Made by a program: the position numbers and the translations under genes. Under the pieces are notes generated by a model. It ran no database searches. It was given only the letters and a program-made list of their open reading frames with translations, and had not been told where the DNA came from. Source: Agrobacterium rubi TR3 = NBRC 13261 (GTDB lineage: Bacteria; Pseudomonadota; Alphaproteobacteria; Rhizobiales; Rhizobiaceae). From it: DNA of 64,000 bases. Below are positions 7,965 to 17,215 of the stretch, one piece after another. The stretch is taken from contig NZ_BBJU01000026.1 of NCBI RefSeq assembly GCF_000739935.1, positions 62,001 through 126,000 of the forward strand. Reading direction: 5' to 3'. Numbering within the stretch: position 1 is the stretch's first letter; every line of letters starts with the position of its first letter.

Positions 7965-8873
7965 ATGGCGGAGATGCAGTCCACCGCCTCTCGCAAAGTC
8001 CGGCCCGTCAATGCGCCGCTTTGGCGCAATGCGCTTTTCGTCGCCCCCTATCTCTTCTTCTTCGTCACGCTGCTCGTCGTTCCCCTATTCTGGGGCATCT
8101 GGCTCAGCCTGCACAAGGCCGATGCCTTTGCGATCGGCCGTTTCGTTGGCCTGACGAATTATATCCGCCTCTTCAATGACCGTATATTTATCCAGTCGAT
8201 CTGGAACACTTTCTACTTCGTCGTCCTGACCGTCCCACCGCTTGCCGTCATTGGTCTGCTGCTGGCGCTGGCGCTCAATCGCCAGACGCGCACGGCGGCT
8301 GTCCTGCGTACGGTGTTCTTTGCCTCATCGGTTCTGTCGGTTACCATCGTCACGCTCGTCTGGCGCATTGTTTTCATTCCGAATTTCGGACTGCTATCCA
8401 CGATCTATGGCTGGTTCGGCGCAACGACACCTGCCTTCCTGTCCAATCCCGATCTGGTGATGATCGCGATTGCCATTGCCACCATCTGGTGGTGCATCGG
8501 TCTGCCGATGATGCTCTATCTCGCCGCACTCCAGCAAATTCCCGGCGACATCTACGAGGCAGCCGCACTCGACAACGCCAGTCGCTGGCGCACCTTCCGC
8601 TTCATCACATTCCCGTCGATCAAGCGGACCTTCGTGCTCGTCGTCGTTATCCAGATCGTGCTCCAGTTCCAGCTGTTCGGCCAGGCAAAGCTGATGAGCA
8701 ACGGCGGACCGAACAATGTCTCCAAACCGCTTGTCCTCTACATCTATGAGGCGGCGTTTACGAAATGGGATCTCGGGCTTGGGGCAGCCGCATCGGAAGT
8801 GCTGTTCGTTCTGATCCTCATGGCGGCCATAGTGCAGTTCCTCGTATCACGTAGAAAGGGAGATGCGGCATGA
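7965..8873 (+). CDS. Sugar ABC transporter permease, MalF/UgpA type
   Basis: Inner-membrane permease of 302 aa with about six hydrophobic segments, starting with LFVAPYLFFFVTLLVVPLFW. The EAA-type loop that docks to the ATPase is IPGDIYEAAALDNASRWRTF. Several ATGs are available; 7965 is preferred because GGAGG at 7951-7955 lies 9 bp upstream. Only one base separates it from the ATPase stop, and the next permease overlaps its end by ATGA. It forms a heterodimer with that second permease. Confidence 0.9.
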   Translation: MAEMQSTASRKVRPVNAPLWRNALFVAPYLFFFVTLLVVPLFWGIWLSLHKADAFAIGRFVGLTNYIRLFNDRIFIQSIWNTFYFVVLTVPPLAVIGLLLALALNRQTRTAAVLRTVFFASSVLSVTIVTLVWRIVFIPNFGLLSTIYGWFGATTPAFLSNPDLVMIAIAIATIWWCIGLPMMLYLAALQQIPGDIYEAAALDNASRWRTFRFITFPSIKRTFVLVVVIQIVLQFQLFGQAKLMSNGGPNNVSKPLVLYIYEAAFTKWDLGLGAAASEVLFVLILMAAIVQFLVSRRKGDAA

Positions 8874-9721
8874 GCAATGAGCACGCTTCCGGCATGGTCG
8901 GCCGCACCACCGGCGACCGCGTGATCCTCTGGCTCACCGTCGTGGCGGCTATCCTCATGATGGCACCGCTCATCTGGGTCATCGCTTTGTCCTTCAAGGA
9001 CAACAAGGAGCTGATGGTGAGCATGAACTCCGTGTTCCATGCGCCCTATACCATCCAGAACTATATCAACATTCTGGCGACGTCGTCGGTGTTTCGCTGG
9101 ATACTCAACAGCCTGATCGTATCAGGCGGGCTGACCATCGGCACGCTGGTTTTATCCTCACTCGCCGGCTACGGTTTTGCCCGGCTGAACTTTCCGTTCC
9201 GCAACGTGATCTTCATTCTTGTCCTGATGGGACTTGCCGTCCCTGAGCAAGCGGTGCTGATCGCACGTCACCAGCTCTTCAGCTGGCTTAAATTTCACAA
9301 TACCTATCAGGGCCTCATCCTGCCCGGCCTATCTGCACCCTTCGGCGTCTTCCTGATGACGCAGTATTTCCGGGCCATTCCTAGGGAGCTCGACGAAGCG
9401 GCATTGCTCGACAATGCCAGCCGCTTCAAAATCTTCTGGAAAGTGCTTTTGCCTTTGACGCTGCCCGCACAGGCCACGCTCGGCATCTTCACCTTTCTGA
9501 ATGCCTGGAACGATTACTTCTGGCCGCTGATTTCCGGCACAAAGAAAGAAATGTACACGCTGACGGTCGGGATTGCGTCGACACAGACCAATTTCGCGCA
9601 GTCGGAAGGCCTCGGCTTTTTGATGTCGCAGGCGGTCTTTGCCGGTGCGCCAATTCTCATCCTGTATCTGTTTTTCCAGAAATACATCGTCACAGCTGTC
9701 TCGGGTGCCGCGGTGCGTTGA
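8870..9721 (+). CDS. Sugar ABC transporter permease, MalG/UgpE type
   Basis: Second permease subunit, 283 aa, with about six membrane segments (the first is VILWLTVVAAILMMAPLIWV). The EAA loop is IPRELDEAALLDNASRFKIF. The start overlaps the previous stop as ATGA, so translation is coupled. A 74-bp gap with a fresh ribosome site follows before the binding-protein gene, consistent with separate, higher expression of that subunit. Confidence 0.9.
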   Translation: MSNEHASGMVGRTTGDRVILWLTVVAAILMMAPLIWVIALSFKDNKELMVSMNSVFHAPYTIQNYINILATSSVFRWILNSLIVSGGLTIGTLVLSSLAGYGFARLNFPFRNVIFILVLMGLAVPEQAVLIARHQLFSWLKFHNTYQGLILPGLSAPFGVFLMTQYFRAIPRELDEAALLDNASRFKIFWKVLLPLTLPAQATLGIFTFLNAWNDYFWPLISGTKKEMYTLTVGIASTQTNFAQSEGLGFLMSQAVFAGAPILILYLFFQKYIVTAVSGAAVR

Positions 9722-9795
9722 ACGCGAAATGTTTCGACCAGCCAGCGCACTCGAACGCTGGATCACATGACTGATCATGAACGGAGGAGACTATC

Positions 9796-11121
9796 ATGAT
9801 GCAGATATTCAGACGATCATTCCTGGCGGCGGCATCCGTCGTCGCGCTGATGGGGGCAAGTCCCGCATACGCTGCCACGGAGCTGACATTGCAACGCTTC
9901 TTTGGTGCCTGCGACGCGGATTTTGGCAAAAATACCGATGTCACCAAGGCGGTTGGCGAATGCGGGATCATCACCTCGATCATCAACAAATTCAACGCCG
10001 ACAATCCCGACATCCATATTTCGGTTACCACCGTCGAATGGCCGGGTTACGACCAGCTGACGGCGCAGTTCGCGGCTGGCGATCCGCCGGATATCGTCTC
10101 CATCCATCACTCCGCGATCTCCGACTATCAGTCCAAAGGTCTGCTGCTTCCTCTCGATGAACTGCTTTCGAAGAACGGCATCACGCCCGACCTCTTCACC
10201 GATGCTGCGCGCGGCGGCGTGACAAAAGAAGGCCAGATGTATGGCCTTCCCATCGACAACTGGACCATGCTGTTTCACATCAACATGGATTTGTTCAAGC
10301 AGGCTGATCTCGTCAATGCCGATGGCACGCCAAAGCTTCCGACAAGCGTGGACGAGCTTTTGGCGCAGGCCAAACAGTTTAAGGAAAAGACCGGAAAGCC
10401 CTACCTGATCCAGAACCTCGCCAATGAAAAGGCGTTGTTTGCACGCAATTTCTACACCTATCTCTTCCAGCAGGATTCCGATTTCTTCGCCGATCCGACC
10501 AAGGTCAAGCTGCAAACGCCCGAGGCCAAAAAGGTCATCGAGATGTATAAGGCGATCTATGACCAGGGCGACACGACGAAGGACATGGACTATGCTGGCA
10601 GTATCAACGCCTTTCTGGCTGGCGAAGGCGGTGTGCATCTCAATGGCACATGGATGATCGGTGACTATAACGCCTCGTCGGAAACCAAGGGGACGGCCTT
10701 GAACAAGGGCGGGTATGCCGTCTACCCCTATCCGCAGCTCTTTGCCGGCAAGAAGGCGCAATATGCCGACGGCCACGCCTGGGGCGTTTCCCAGAAGGAC
10801 CGCAGCGAGGAGCAAACCGCCGCCATCGGCAAGTTCCTGAAGTTCTTTGCCGACAATGATTTCGAATGGGCACGCACAGGTCACCTGCCATCGGTCAAGG
10901 CGGTTCTCGACAGTGCCGCGTTCAAGGCCCTGCCGCACCGCGACACGGTCTCGGCAATCGCCACGCTCGGCACACCACTGCCTGCCACGGTGCAGCGCCA
11001 GTTCGCTATCCAGGATATTGTCGGCGAAGAAATGAACTCTGCCATCACCGGCCAGAAGGATGTCGACGCGGCACTTGCCGATATGGAATCGCGGATCAAT
11101 GACCTGCTCGCCAATCTCTGA
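9796..11121 (+). CDS. Extracellular sugar-binding protein of ABC importer
   Basis: Periplasmic binding protein of 441 aa, SBP_bac_1 family. The signal peptide is clear: basic start (MMQIFRRSF), hydrophobic core, then SPAYAATE with cleavage near residue 27. The body includes IHISVTTVEWPGYDQLTAQF and a GDPPDIVSIH turn typical of sugar-binding proteins. GGAGG lies 8 bp before ATG 9796; the next codon is also ATG. As last gene of the abfA importer operon it should bind arabino-oligosaccharides or related sugars (inferred from context). A strong hairpin follows at 11146. Confidence 0.92.
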   Translation: MMQIFRRSFLAAASVVALMGASPAYAATELTLQRFFGACDADFGKNTDVTKAVGECGIITSIINKFNADNPDIHISVTTVEWPGYDQLTAQFAAGDPPDIVSIHHSAISDYQSKGLLLPLDELLSKNGITPDLFTDAARGGVTKEGQMYGLPIDNWTMLFHINMDLFKQADLVNADGTPKLPTSVDELLAQAKQFKEKTGKPYLIQNLANEKALFARNFYTYLFQQDSDFFADPTKVKLQTPEAKKVIEMYKAIYDQGDTTKDMDYAGSINAFLAGEGGVHLNGTWMIGDYNASSETKGTALNKGGYAVYPYPQLFAGKKAQYADGHAWGVSQKDRSEEQTAAIGKFLKFFADNDFEWARTGHLPSVKAVLDSAAFKALPHRDTVSAIATLGTPLPATVQRQFAIQDIVGEEMNSAITGQKDVDAALADMESRINDLLANL

Positions 11122-11145
11122 AGGCTTCATTCCTGCGACCTTCAG

Positions 11146-11186
11146 CATAAAGGCCCGTTGCTCACTGCGAGCGACGGGCCTTTATG
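11146..11186. terminator. Hairpin between convergent operons, probable bidirectional terminator
   Basis: An 18-bp stem, beginning CATAAAGGCCCG and closing with the complementary CGGGCCTTTATG, has a single wobble pair and a 5-nt loop. It sits 25 bp after the binding-protein stop and 67 bp from the end of the convergent LacI gene. Short A/T runs inside the stem could serve as U tracts in either direction. Confidence 0.7.
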
Positions 11187-11252
11187 CGTGAAGACGATTG
11201 ATGGCGATCAGCGGGTTTTTGCTACCGGAATGCCGACCGACGTGGTGACCGT

Positions 11253-12263
11253 CTATAGGCTGCTTTCGCGCACGATGAGCTGCGGCTGGATGGTCAGGTG
11301 CGGGACGCCGTCCTTGCCATTCAAGAGATCAAGGATGAGCGAACCAGTGCGCGCTCCGATCATGCGGGCGTGTGCATTGATGGTCGTCAGCGCGGGCACG
11401 GAAATGCCGCCGATCTCATAGTCGCCAAACCCGCCAATGGCGATTTGCTCCGGCACGCAGATGTCCCGTCGCTGGCACTCCGTCAAAGCGCCGAAGGCTG
11501 AAAGATCGGACACGCAGATCACCGCTTCGGTATCGCGGAACTCCTCGAGAAGCCGTGCCATGGCATTTGCGCCTTCCCGCATGGAAATAGGCGGCGCGCC
11601 AGCGTCGATCAACCTAAAAGGATCAAGCCCGTGGTCGCGTAATGCGGTGATAAAGCCATGGCGGCGGTTGGTGCCCCGGGTGTCGCGGCTTGCATCACCG
11701 CCGATGAAGGCGATGCGCCGATAACCCACCTCGATGAAATGATCGACCATGCTGCGCACCGCATCCGCGTTGGAGAAGCCGACAAAATGACCGATGGGTT
11801 CGGCTGGCACATCCCAGGTCTCGATGACGGGGATATTGGCGTTTTCCAGCAACTTGCGCGCCCGCTGCGTATGTTGGCCACCCGTCACGGCAATGGCCTG
11901 CGGCTTGCGGCGCAGGAGGTTTTCGATCAGCCGCTCTTCTTCCTGCATGTCGTAGTTCGTATAGCCGAGCAGTATCTGGAACCCCTGCGCGCTGAGAACA
12001 TCGGACAATCCGCCGACGGTATCTGCAAAATTGGCGTTGTTGATAGAGGGAATCGTGACGGCGATGAAATCTGTTTTCTTCGAGCGAAGATTGGATGCGG
12101 TCGAATCGAAGACATAGCCAAGATCTTCAGCCGCCTTCAAGATCGCGTCACGCGTTTCCGTGTTGACCAGGCCGCCCGCCTTGAATGCCCGCGAGACCGT
12201 CATGGGCGAAACACCTGTCGCGCGCGCGATATCGGCCATAGTCGGCGTTCTGTCGTTGCGCAT
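11253..12263 (-). CDS. LacI family transcriptional regulator
   Basis: Repressor of 336 aa. The N-terminal helix-turn-helix (MADIARATGVSPMTVSRAF, residues about 9-28) and hinge (VNTETRDAILKAAEDLGY) are of the GntR-like LacI type. The rest is a periplasmic-binding-protein-like effector domain. It is the last gene of the minus-strand operon carrying the ribose-type importer and SMP-30 protein. Palindromes of LacI type with a central CG (TGTTATCGATAACA) lie in the shared promoter near 17.1 kb, so this protein probably represses both divergent operons until a sugar acid or lactone-derived ligand appears (inference). Confidence 0.92.
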   Translation of the reverse strand: MRNDRTPTMADIARATGVSPMTVSRAFKAGGLVNTETRDAILKAAEDLGYVFDSTASNLRSKKTDFIAVTIPSINNANFADTVGGLSDVLSAQGFQILLGYTNYDMQEEERLIENLLRRKPQAIAVTGGQHTQRARKLLENANIPVIETWDVPAEPIGHFVGFSNADAVRSMVDHFIEVGYRRIAFIGGDASRDTRGTNRRHGFITALRDHGLDPFRLIDAGAPPISMREGANAMARLLEEFRDTEAVICVSDLSAFGALTECQRRDICVPEQIAIGGFGDYEIGGISVPALTTINAHARMIGARTGSLILDLLNGKDGVPHLTIQPQLIVRESSL

Positions 12264-12310
12264 GCCCCACTACCCCATTCTTCTTTACCGCTTTGGCGGT
12301 CTTAATCGTA

Positions 12311-13207
12311 TCAGCGGATATGGCCGCGAATGGCAAGCGAGACCGCATAGATCGACGTGGTCGCCGTGATAAACAGCCGATGACCGTTGCGTCCACCAAA
12401 ACACACGTTGGAAACCGTTTCAGGCACAAGGATTTTGCCGAGACGGCGACCGTCGGGAGAGATGCAGTGAACGCCGTCGGCTGCGGAGGACCAGAGATTG
12501 CCGGCAGCATCGACCCTCATTCCGTCTGCGCAACCCGGCTCTATGGAATGAAAGACTGCGCCGCCACTCAAACGCCCGTTCTCGTTAACATCAAACACGC
12601 GGATATGGCGCGGGTCATCGGAAAACATGCGCCCTGTGTCGGCGACATAAAGGCGCTTTTCATCGGGGCTGAACGCCAAGCCATTCGGGCAGTTGAAATC
12701 GGTGAGCACCGCGCGGACTTCGCCCGACATGGGGTCGACACGGTAGACATTGCAAGGCAATTCCTGCTCCGCGCGAAAGCCTTCATAATCCGTCGCAATG
12801 CCGTAATGCGGGTCTGAGAACCAGATGGCGCCATCTGACGCCACGATCACATCATTGGGTGAATTCAGCCGTTTACCGTCATAGCTGTCGGCAATGACAG
12901 TGATCGTCCCATTATGTTCCGTGCGCGAAACCCGTCGTGTGCCGTGTTCGCAGCTGACCAGCCTTCCCTCGCGGTCACGCGTGTGGCCGTTCGAAAAATT
13001 CGATGGCTCGCGAAACGTGGAAATGCCTGTCGCAGGGCTCCAGCGCAGGATGCGGTTGTTGGGAATATCGGAAAACAGAAGGCAATCATGGTCTCCGAAC
13101 CAAACAGGTCCTTCGACCCAGTCGAACCCGCCAGCCAGCTTCTTGAGCGGCGCATTACCCAGCACGAAAGTGGAAAAGACCGGGTCTTCCGCTTCGAAAA
13201 ATGACAT
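12311..13207 (-). CDS. SMP-30/gluconolactonase family protein
   Basis: Six-bladed beta-propeller lactonase of about 298 aa that hydrolyses sugar 1,5- or 1,4-lactones to aldonic acids, usually with a divalent metal. Family text visible: WVEGPVWFG near the N-terminus (the metal-binding Glu), LNSPNDVIVASDGAIWFSDP (the Asn ligand), and CPNGLAFSPDEKRLYVADT (the NGLAFS blade signature). ATG 13207 is chosen; an in-frame ATG 10 codons upstream is also possible. It lies between importer and regulator genes in one operon, so it probably opens the lactone form of the imported or oxidised sugar before the idonate-type dehydrogenases act. L-arabinolactonase and gluconolactonase are both possible. Confidence 0.85.
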   Translation of the reverse strand: MSFFEAEDPVFSTFVLGNAPLKKLAGGFDWVEGPVWFGDHDCLLFSDIPNNRILRWSPATGISTFREPSNFSNGHTRDREGRLVSCEHGTRRVSRTEHNGTITVIADSYDGKRLNSPNDVIVASDGAIWFSDPHYGIATDYEGFRAEQELPCNVYRVDPMSGEVRAVLTDFNCPNGLAFSPDEKRLYVADTGRMFSDDPRHIRVFDVNENGRLSGGAVFHSIEPGCADGMRVDAAGNLWSSAADGVHCISPDGRRLGKILVPETVSNVCFGGRNGHRLFITATTSIYAVSLAIRGHIR

Positions 13208-13298
13208 CAGGCCCAACCTTTCCTTGTTTTTGGACATTAGCGCGAAGATAGCGATCAGGTGGTGTGCAGCAAGACCGCACGCCACCCATCCGCTTGTT

Positions 13299-14399
13299 TT
13301 ATTTGCCCCAGATTTTCTTATACGCGTCGCGATAACCGTTATCCGGATCAAACGAGTTCTTCGGCCCGCCGTCGAACTCGACATTATCGACCGTCACCAC
13401 GTGCAATGGCGACACATAGCCGGACCATTTTTCACCCGAAAAGGCGCGGTTGAGTTCATCGACCAATTGCCAGCCCTGAAGATTGAGGGGCTCGGCGACC
13501 GTGACCGATTGGTACTGTTTGGCGCGGATGCGCTGGTAGGCGCTTTCGGAGCCGTCGCCCGCCGCTACGCTCTTCGGCGCACCGTCACCCGGAATGCCTG
13601 CGGCTGACAAAGACGGGCCCATGAAATCGAAATAGATGTCGTTGATCGCCAGCGAATGCGTCCACTTTGCTCCGTATTTCTGTAGCAACGTCGTCGTCAG
13701 TTGCGGCATGCGCTGTGAAGTCTCGGCGATTGGCGTATCGACATATTCGAGCACGGTACCGCCAAGCGCCTCGATTTCCGCCTTCATCTTGTCGGCCTTG
13801 GCGATGGCGATGGCATAGGTGGAATCGGTGAAGATGATGACGCCCGGTTTTCCGCCCGCATCAACAAAGGCGTAATCGGCGGCGGCTTTGGACACTTCCA
13901 TAGCATCGGTCGTGACATTGGCGAAAACGCCCACCTCATCCACCGGTCCAACAGCCGGGGCAGCGTGCCAGGCGACCATGGGAATATTGGCCTTCTTGGC
14001 TTCCGCCATGGCGGGTTTCTGCTCGACGGCATCGAAACCTGCAATGATGATGCCATTCGGCTTCAGGGTCAGCGCCTGCCCGAACGAGGCCGTCCGGCCT
14101 TCGACGGAACCGGCGCTATCCAGCACATTCACCTTCCAGCCAATGGATTTGGCGGCTTCTTCAATGCCGTTGACGACACCCAGAATGCCGCCATTCTTCA
14201 TGTCAGCGGCCACAATCACCACCGATTTGTCGGCTGCCGCTTTCGGGCCAGTTGTCGGGCCGTCCCATTTTTCGACTTTGCTGGCATATTTGGCAACGAC
14301 GGCCTTGGCGTCCGTCATGGCATCCGCAAAGGCCGGTCCTGCTAGGACGATAGCGAACACGGCGGACGCCGTACTTGCAAGGAACTGTCTGCGTCTCAT
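13299..14399 (-). CDS. Ribose-type periplasmic sugar-binding protein
   Basis: Binding protein of 366 aa (Peripla_BP_4, RbsB-like) for the importer encoded upstream. The signal peptide MRRRQFLASTASAVFAIVLA ends at AFADA near residue 26, and the twin arginines allow Tat export. The body has VVIVAADMKNGGILGVVNGI and LKPNGIIIAGFDAVEQ. GGGAGG lies 7 bp before ATG 14399; the longer open frame to 15047 is antisense noise. It is third in the operon ATPase-permease-binding protein-lactonase-LacI. The ligand is probably a sugar acid or ketose, judging from the dehydrogenases encoded divergently. Confidence 0.9.
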   Translation of the reverse strand: MRRRQFLASTASAVFAIVLAGPAFADAMTDAKAVVAKYASKVEKWDGPTTGPKAAADKSVVIVAADMKNGGILGVVNGIEEAAKSIGWKVNVLDSAGSVEGRTASFGQALTLKPNGIIIAGFDAVEQKPAMAEAKKANIPMVAWHAAPAVGPVDEVGVFANVTTDAMEVSKAAADYAFVDAGGKPGVIIFTDSTYAIAIAKADKMKAEIEALGGTVLEYVDTPIAETSQRMPQLTTTLLQKYGAKWTHSLAINDIYFDFMGPSLSAAGIPGDGAPKSVAAGDGSESAYQRIRAKQYQSVTVAEPLNLQGWQLVDELNRAFSGEKWSGYVSPLHVVTVDNVEFDGGPKNSFDPDNGYRDAYKKIWGK

Positions 14400-14446
14400 G
14401 GTATTTCCTCCCATTGAAATCACGGTTTTTACGACGATGCATGCAC

Positions 14447-15514
14447 TCAGGACGGGTCGGCAGCAGTCTTTTCCGGCATGCCTTTGGGCTTCAACAGGCC
14501 AGCCACGCCGCGGCGGCGCTGGGCATAGCCCGCGATACCGATGGCAACCAGCAACGTGACGCCGTTGAAAAGAGGCTCGACAAAGAAGGAGCCGCCGAAT
14601 TGCTGGATACCGGCAATGCCGACGGCCAGGATGATGACGCCGATCATCGTACCCCAGACATTGACGCGGCCGGGCTTGATCGTGGTAGAGCCGAGAAACG
14701 CGCCGACCAAAGCCGGCAACAGATATTCGAGCCCGACGCTGGCCTGACCGATCCGCAGGCGCGATGCCAGCAACACACCGGCGAGAGCCGACAGCAGACC
14801 AGAAATAACGAAGGCACTCACCACGAAGCGACGCACGGGAATGCCGTTGAGAGCAGCGGCCTTCGGATTGGCACCGATGGCATAGGTGTAGCGACCGATC
14901 GGCAGATATTCGAGCACGATCCACATCACCAGCGCCAGTGCCAGCACATAAAATCCGGTGATGGGCAGGCCGAAGATAAAGGTGCCGTTCAGGGCTAGAA
15001 ATCCATCCGGCAGAACGCCGACGACCTGACGACCACCCGTATGCCAAAGCGCTATGGCATAAATGACCGTTCCGGTGCCAAGCGTTGCGATGAAACTGTC
15101 GATCTTGGCAATCTCCACCAGCACGCCATTTAACAGGCCCGTCAAACCACCCAGCACCAGCACGATGAGAACGGCGATGGGCCAGGGCACGCCATACATG
15201 GTTTGCAGGCTGATCGCCAGAATGTGCCAGAGAACGATGCCGTAGCCGATGGTAAGATCGATCCGCCCACAGGCCATCGGGATCATCGCCGCCAGCGACA
15301 GAATGGCGATAATGGTCTTGTTGGCAATGATCGAGCGCATGTTGAGCACAGTCGGGAACGTATCCGGCAGCATGACGGAAAAGATCACGATGAGCAGAAC
15401 CGTCAGGATCACCAACCCGTACACCGGCAAAAAGCGCTTGAGTTTGTCGCCGGTCGACAGGCCCTGTAGCTCCGACTTTGTCGGCTCGAGTGCGGTGGAC
15501 TGGATGGATTGCAT
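14447..15514 (-). CDS. Ribose-type ABC transporter permease (RbsC-like)
   Basis: Inner-membrane permease of 355 aa, BPD_transp_2 family, with about nine or ten hydrophobic segments. The N-terminal about 30 residues are cytoplasmic and polar. Conserved family text includes IDLTIGYGIVLWHILAI (usually DLSVG in RbsC) and YAIGANPKAAALNGIPVRR. It normally works as a homodimer with the double ATPase encoded 17 bp upstream. Same operon as the binding protein that follows. Confidence 0.9.
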   Translation of the reverse strand: MQSIQSTALEPTKSELQGLSTGDKLKRFLPVYGLVILTVLLIVIFSVMLPDTFPTVLNMRSIIANKTIIAILSLAAMIPMACGRIDLTIGYGIVLWHILAISLQTMYGVPWPIAVLIVLVLGGLTGLLNGVLVEIAKIDSFIATLGTGTVIYAIALWHTGGRQVVGVLPDGFLALNGTFIFGLPITGFYVLALALVMWIVLEYLPIGRYTYAIGANPKAAALNGIPVRRFVVSAFVISGLLSALAGVLLASRLRIGQASVGLEYLLPALVGAFLGSTTIKPGRVNVWGTMIGVIILAVGIAGIQQFGGSFFVEPLFNGVTLLVAIGIAGYAQRRRGVAGLLKPKGMPEKTAADPS

Positions 15515-15531
15515 CTTCGTTCTCCAGATAA

Positions 15532-17028
15532 TCAGGCCGCTTCGGAGGCGGATGCTGCAGCGATGACAGCGGATGTGGTGAGGTCGTCTCCGGTCAATTC
15601 CCGCACGATGCGTCCGCGTGAAAAGACGAGCGCGCGGTGGCAGATATGGGCGATTTCCTCGAAATCCGTGGAGATGACGATCACGGCAAGCCCTGCCTCA
15701 ACGGCGGACGCAATCAGCCGGTAAATATCGGCTTTCGCGCCAACATCGACACCGGCCGTCGGGTCTTCGGCAATCAGGAGTTTTCGGCCCGTCGCCAGCC
15801 AGCGGCCGACAACGACCTTTTGCTGGTTTCCGCCCGAAAGTGCCTCGATTGCCAGCGATTGTTCATTGGGCCGAAGACCCACCTTCTCGCCAATCGACCA
15901 TGCCAGATCCGCTTCTTTCGAAGGTGACAAGAAATTCGACAAACGCCTGCCGGTCGCGCCCGGATTAAGGAACGTGTTTTCGCGCAGCGAAAGCGACATG
16001 GCGACGGATTCTTCCGTGCGGTCACGCGCGATCAGCCCGATGCCGGAGGCAATGGCCGTTTCAGGACTGCGAAGATCGGGACGCTTGCCACGGATCGTCA
16101 CCTGTCCGGTTGCGGGCTCTACGCCGAACAAGGCGCGACCAATCAGTTCCTGTCCGGCACCCCGCAGGCCGACAAGGCCCAGAAGTTCGCCTTGGCGCAG
16201 GGCAAACGATACCGGCCCGGCACCGCGGCAGGCCAAATCCTCGACTGTAACAAGCGTTTCACCAAGTGTCGTATGGGCTTTGGCAAACAGCTGATCGGCC
16301 TTGCGACCGACGATCATGCGAATGAGTTCGTCCGGATTGGTATCGGCAACCGCCGTCTCGCCGACGAGAAGACCGTCGCGCAACACGGCCACGCGGTCGG
16401 CAATGCGGAAGATTTCATCGAGGCGGTGGGAGACGTAGATCATCGCCACACCGCGCTCCTTCAACGGCCTGATGGCGTTGAACAGCCTCTCGACCTCGTC
16501 GGCGGGAAGGCTGGCGGTGGGTTCATCCAGCACAAGTACATCTGCCTCGACGGCCAAGGCTCTGGCGATGGCAACAAGCGATTTTTCGGTTCGTGTCAGG
16601 CTTTGAACCCGCGTCGTCGGGTCGAAATCGCAGCCCACCAGCTTCAGCGCCTCGGCGGTGCGTCTTGCCGTCGCGTTCCAGTCGATGAGCTTGTGGCTCA
16701 TGGAAAAGCCCTGTGCCAGACCGACATTTTCAGCCACCGTCATCCACTCGATGAGGCCGAGATCCTGATGGATGAAGGCGACGGGTTGGCGCTGGTTGGG
16801 CTTGGGCGGACGATGATGATAGGGCTCGCCGCGAAACAGGATTTCGCCGCCATCGGGCTTATAGATGCCCGCCAGCGTCTTGATCAGTGTGGATTTTCCA
16901 GCGCCGTTTTCTCCCAGAAGCGCCAGAATTTCTCCGCGCTTCAGCTCCAGCGAGACATCCGTAATCGCTTTTGTGCCGCCGAACTCCTTCGACACGGAAC
17001 GAAATTCCAGGAATTTTTCCGCTTCCAT
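15532..17028 (-). CDS. Ribose-type ABC transporter ATP-binding protein (two ATPase domains)
   Basis: ATPase of 498 aa with two tandem nucleotide-binding domains, as in RbsA. The first has Walker A GENGAGKST and Walker B VLVLDEPTASL. Its signature region reads SLTRTEK rather than LSGGQ, normal for the RbsA family where one site is degenerate. The second has signature LSGGNQQK and Walker B LLIAEDPTAGVD, with no classical P-loop visible (GLRGAGQELIGR), again as usual. ATG 17028 follows GGGAGGAGCGG. It is the first gene of the minus-strand operon; operator-like palindromes lie 33 bp and about 155 bp upstream. Confidence 0.92.
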   Translation of the reverse strand: MEAEKFLEFRSVSKEFGGTKAITDVSLELKRGEILALLGENGAGKSTLIKTLAGIYKPDGGEILFRGEPYHHRPPKPNQRQPVAFIHQDLGLIEWMTVAENVGLAQGFSMSHKLIDWNATARRTAEALKLVGCDFDPTTRVQSLTRTEKSLVAIARALAVEADVLVLDEPTASLPADEVERLFNAIRPLKERGVAMIYVSHRLDEIFRIADRVAVLRDGLLVGETAVADTNPDELIRMIVGRKADQLFAKAHTTLGETLVTVEDLACRGAGPVSFALRQGELLGLVGLRGAGQELIGRALFGVEPATGQVTIRGKRPDLRSPETAIASGIGLIARDRTEESVAMSLSLRENTFLNPGATGRRLSNFLSPSKEADLAWSIGEKVGLRPNEQSLAIEALSGGNQQKVVVGRWLATGRKLLIAEDPTAGVDVGAKADIYRLIASAVEAGLAVIVISTDFEEIAHICHRALVFSRGRIVRELTGDDLTTSAVIAAASASEAA

Positions 17029-17060
17029 CCGCTCCTCCCAAAGCCTGATGTCTGACGCTA

Positions 17061-17074
17061 TGATATCGATAACA
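17061..17074. promoter_or_regulatory. LacI-type operator candidate, importer side
   Basis: TGATATCGATAACA matches the perfect palindrome at 17183-17196 at 13 of 14 positions, with the same central ATCGAT. It lies 33 bp upstream of the importer ATPase start, ideal for repression by the LacI protein encoded at the end of that operon. Confidence 0.65.
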
Positions 17075-17182
17075 TAGAAGTCAAGATTCATTTTCAGTGA
17101 TGAGCGGACATTTCATTTTGCGTTCCCGCTGCAGCTTCACAAATCTCAAAATCGCGCTGGACAAAGATTGGGAGCAAATCTA

Positions 17183-17196
17183 TGTTATCGATAACA
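17183..17196. promoter_or_regulatory. LacI-type operator candidate, dehydrogenase side
   Basis: TGTTATCGATAACA is a perfect 14-bp palindrome with central CG, the hallmark of LacI/GalR-family operators. It lies 20 bp upstream of the GTG start of the hydroxyacid dehydrogenase gene. The two sites are 122 bp apart, which would also allow looping. Confidence 0.7.
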
Positions 17197-17215
17197 ACGC
17201 ATCGGAGGAGATGCC

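Noticed and set aside
9817-11148. 443-codon minus-strand frame opposite the arabinoside-binding protein gene
   Set aside because: An antisense shadow of a gene with a clear signal peptide and family motifs; no ribosome site.
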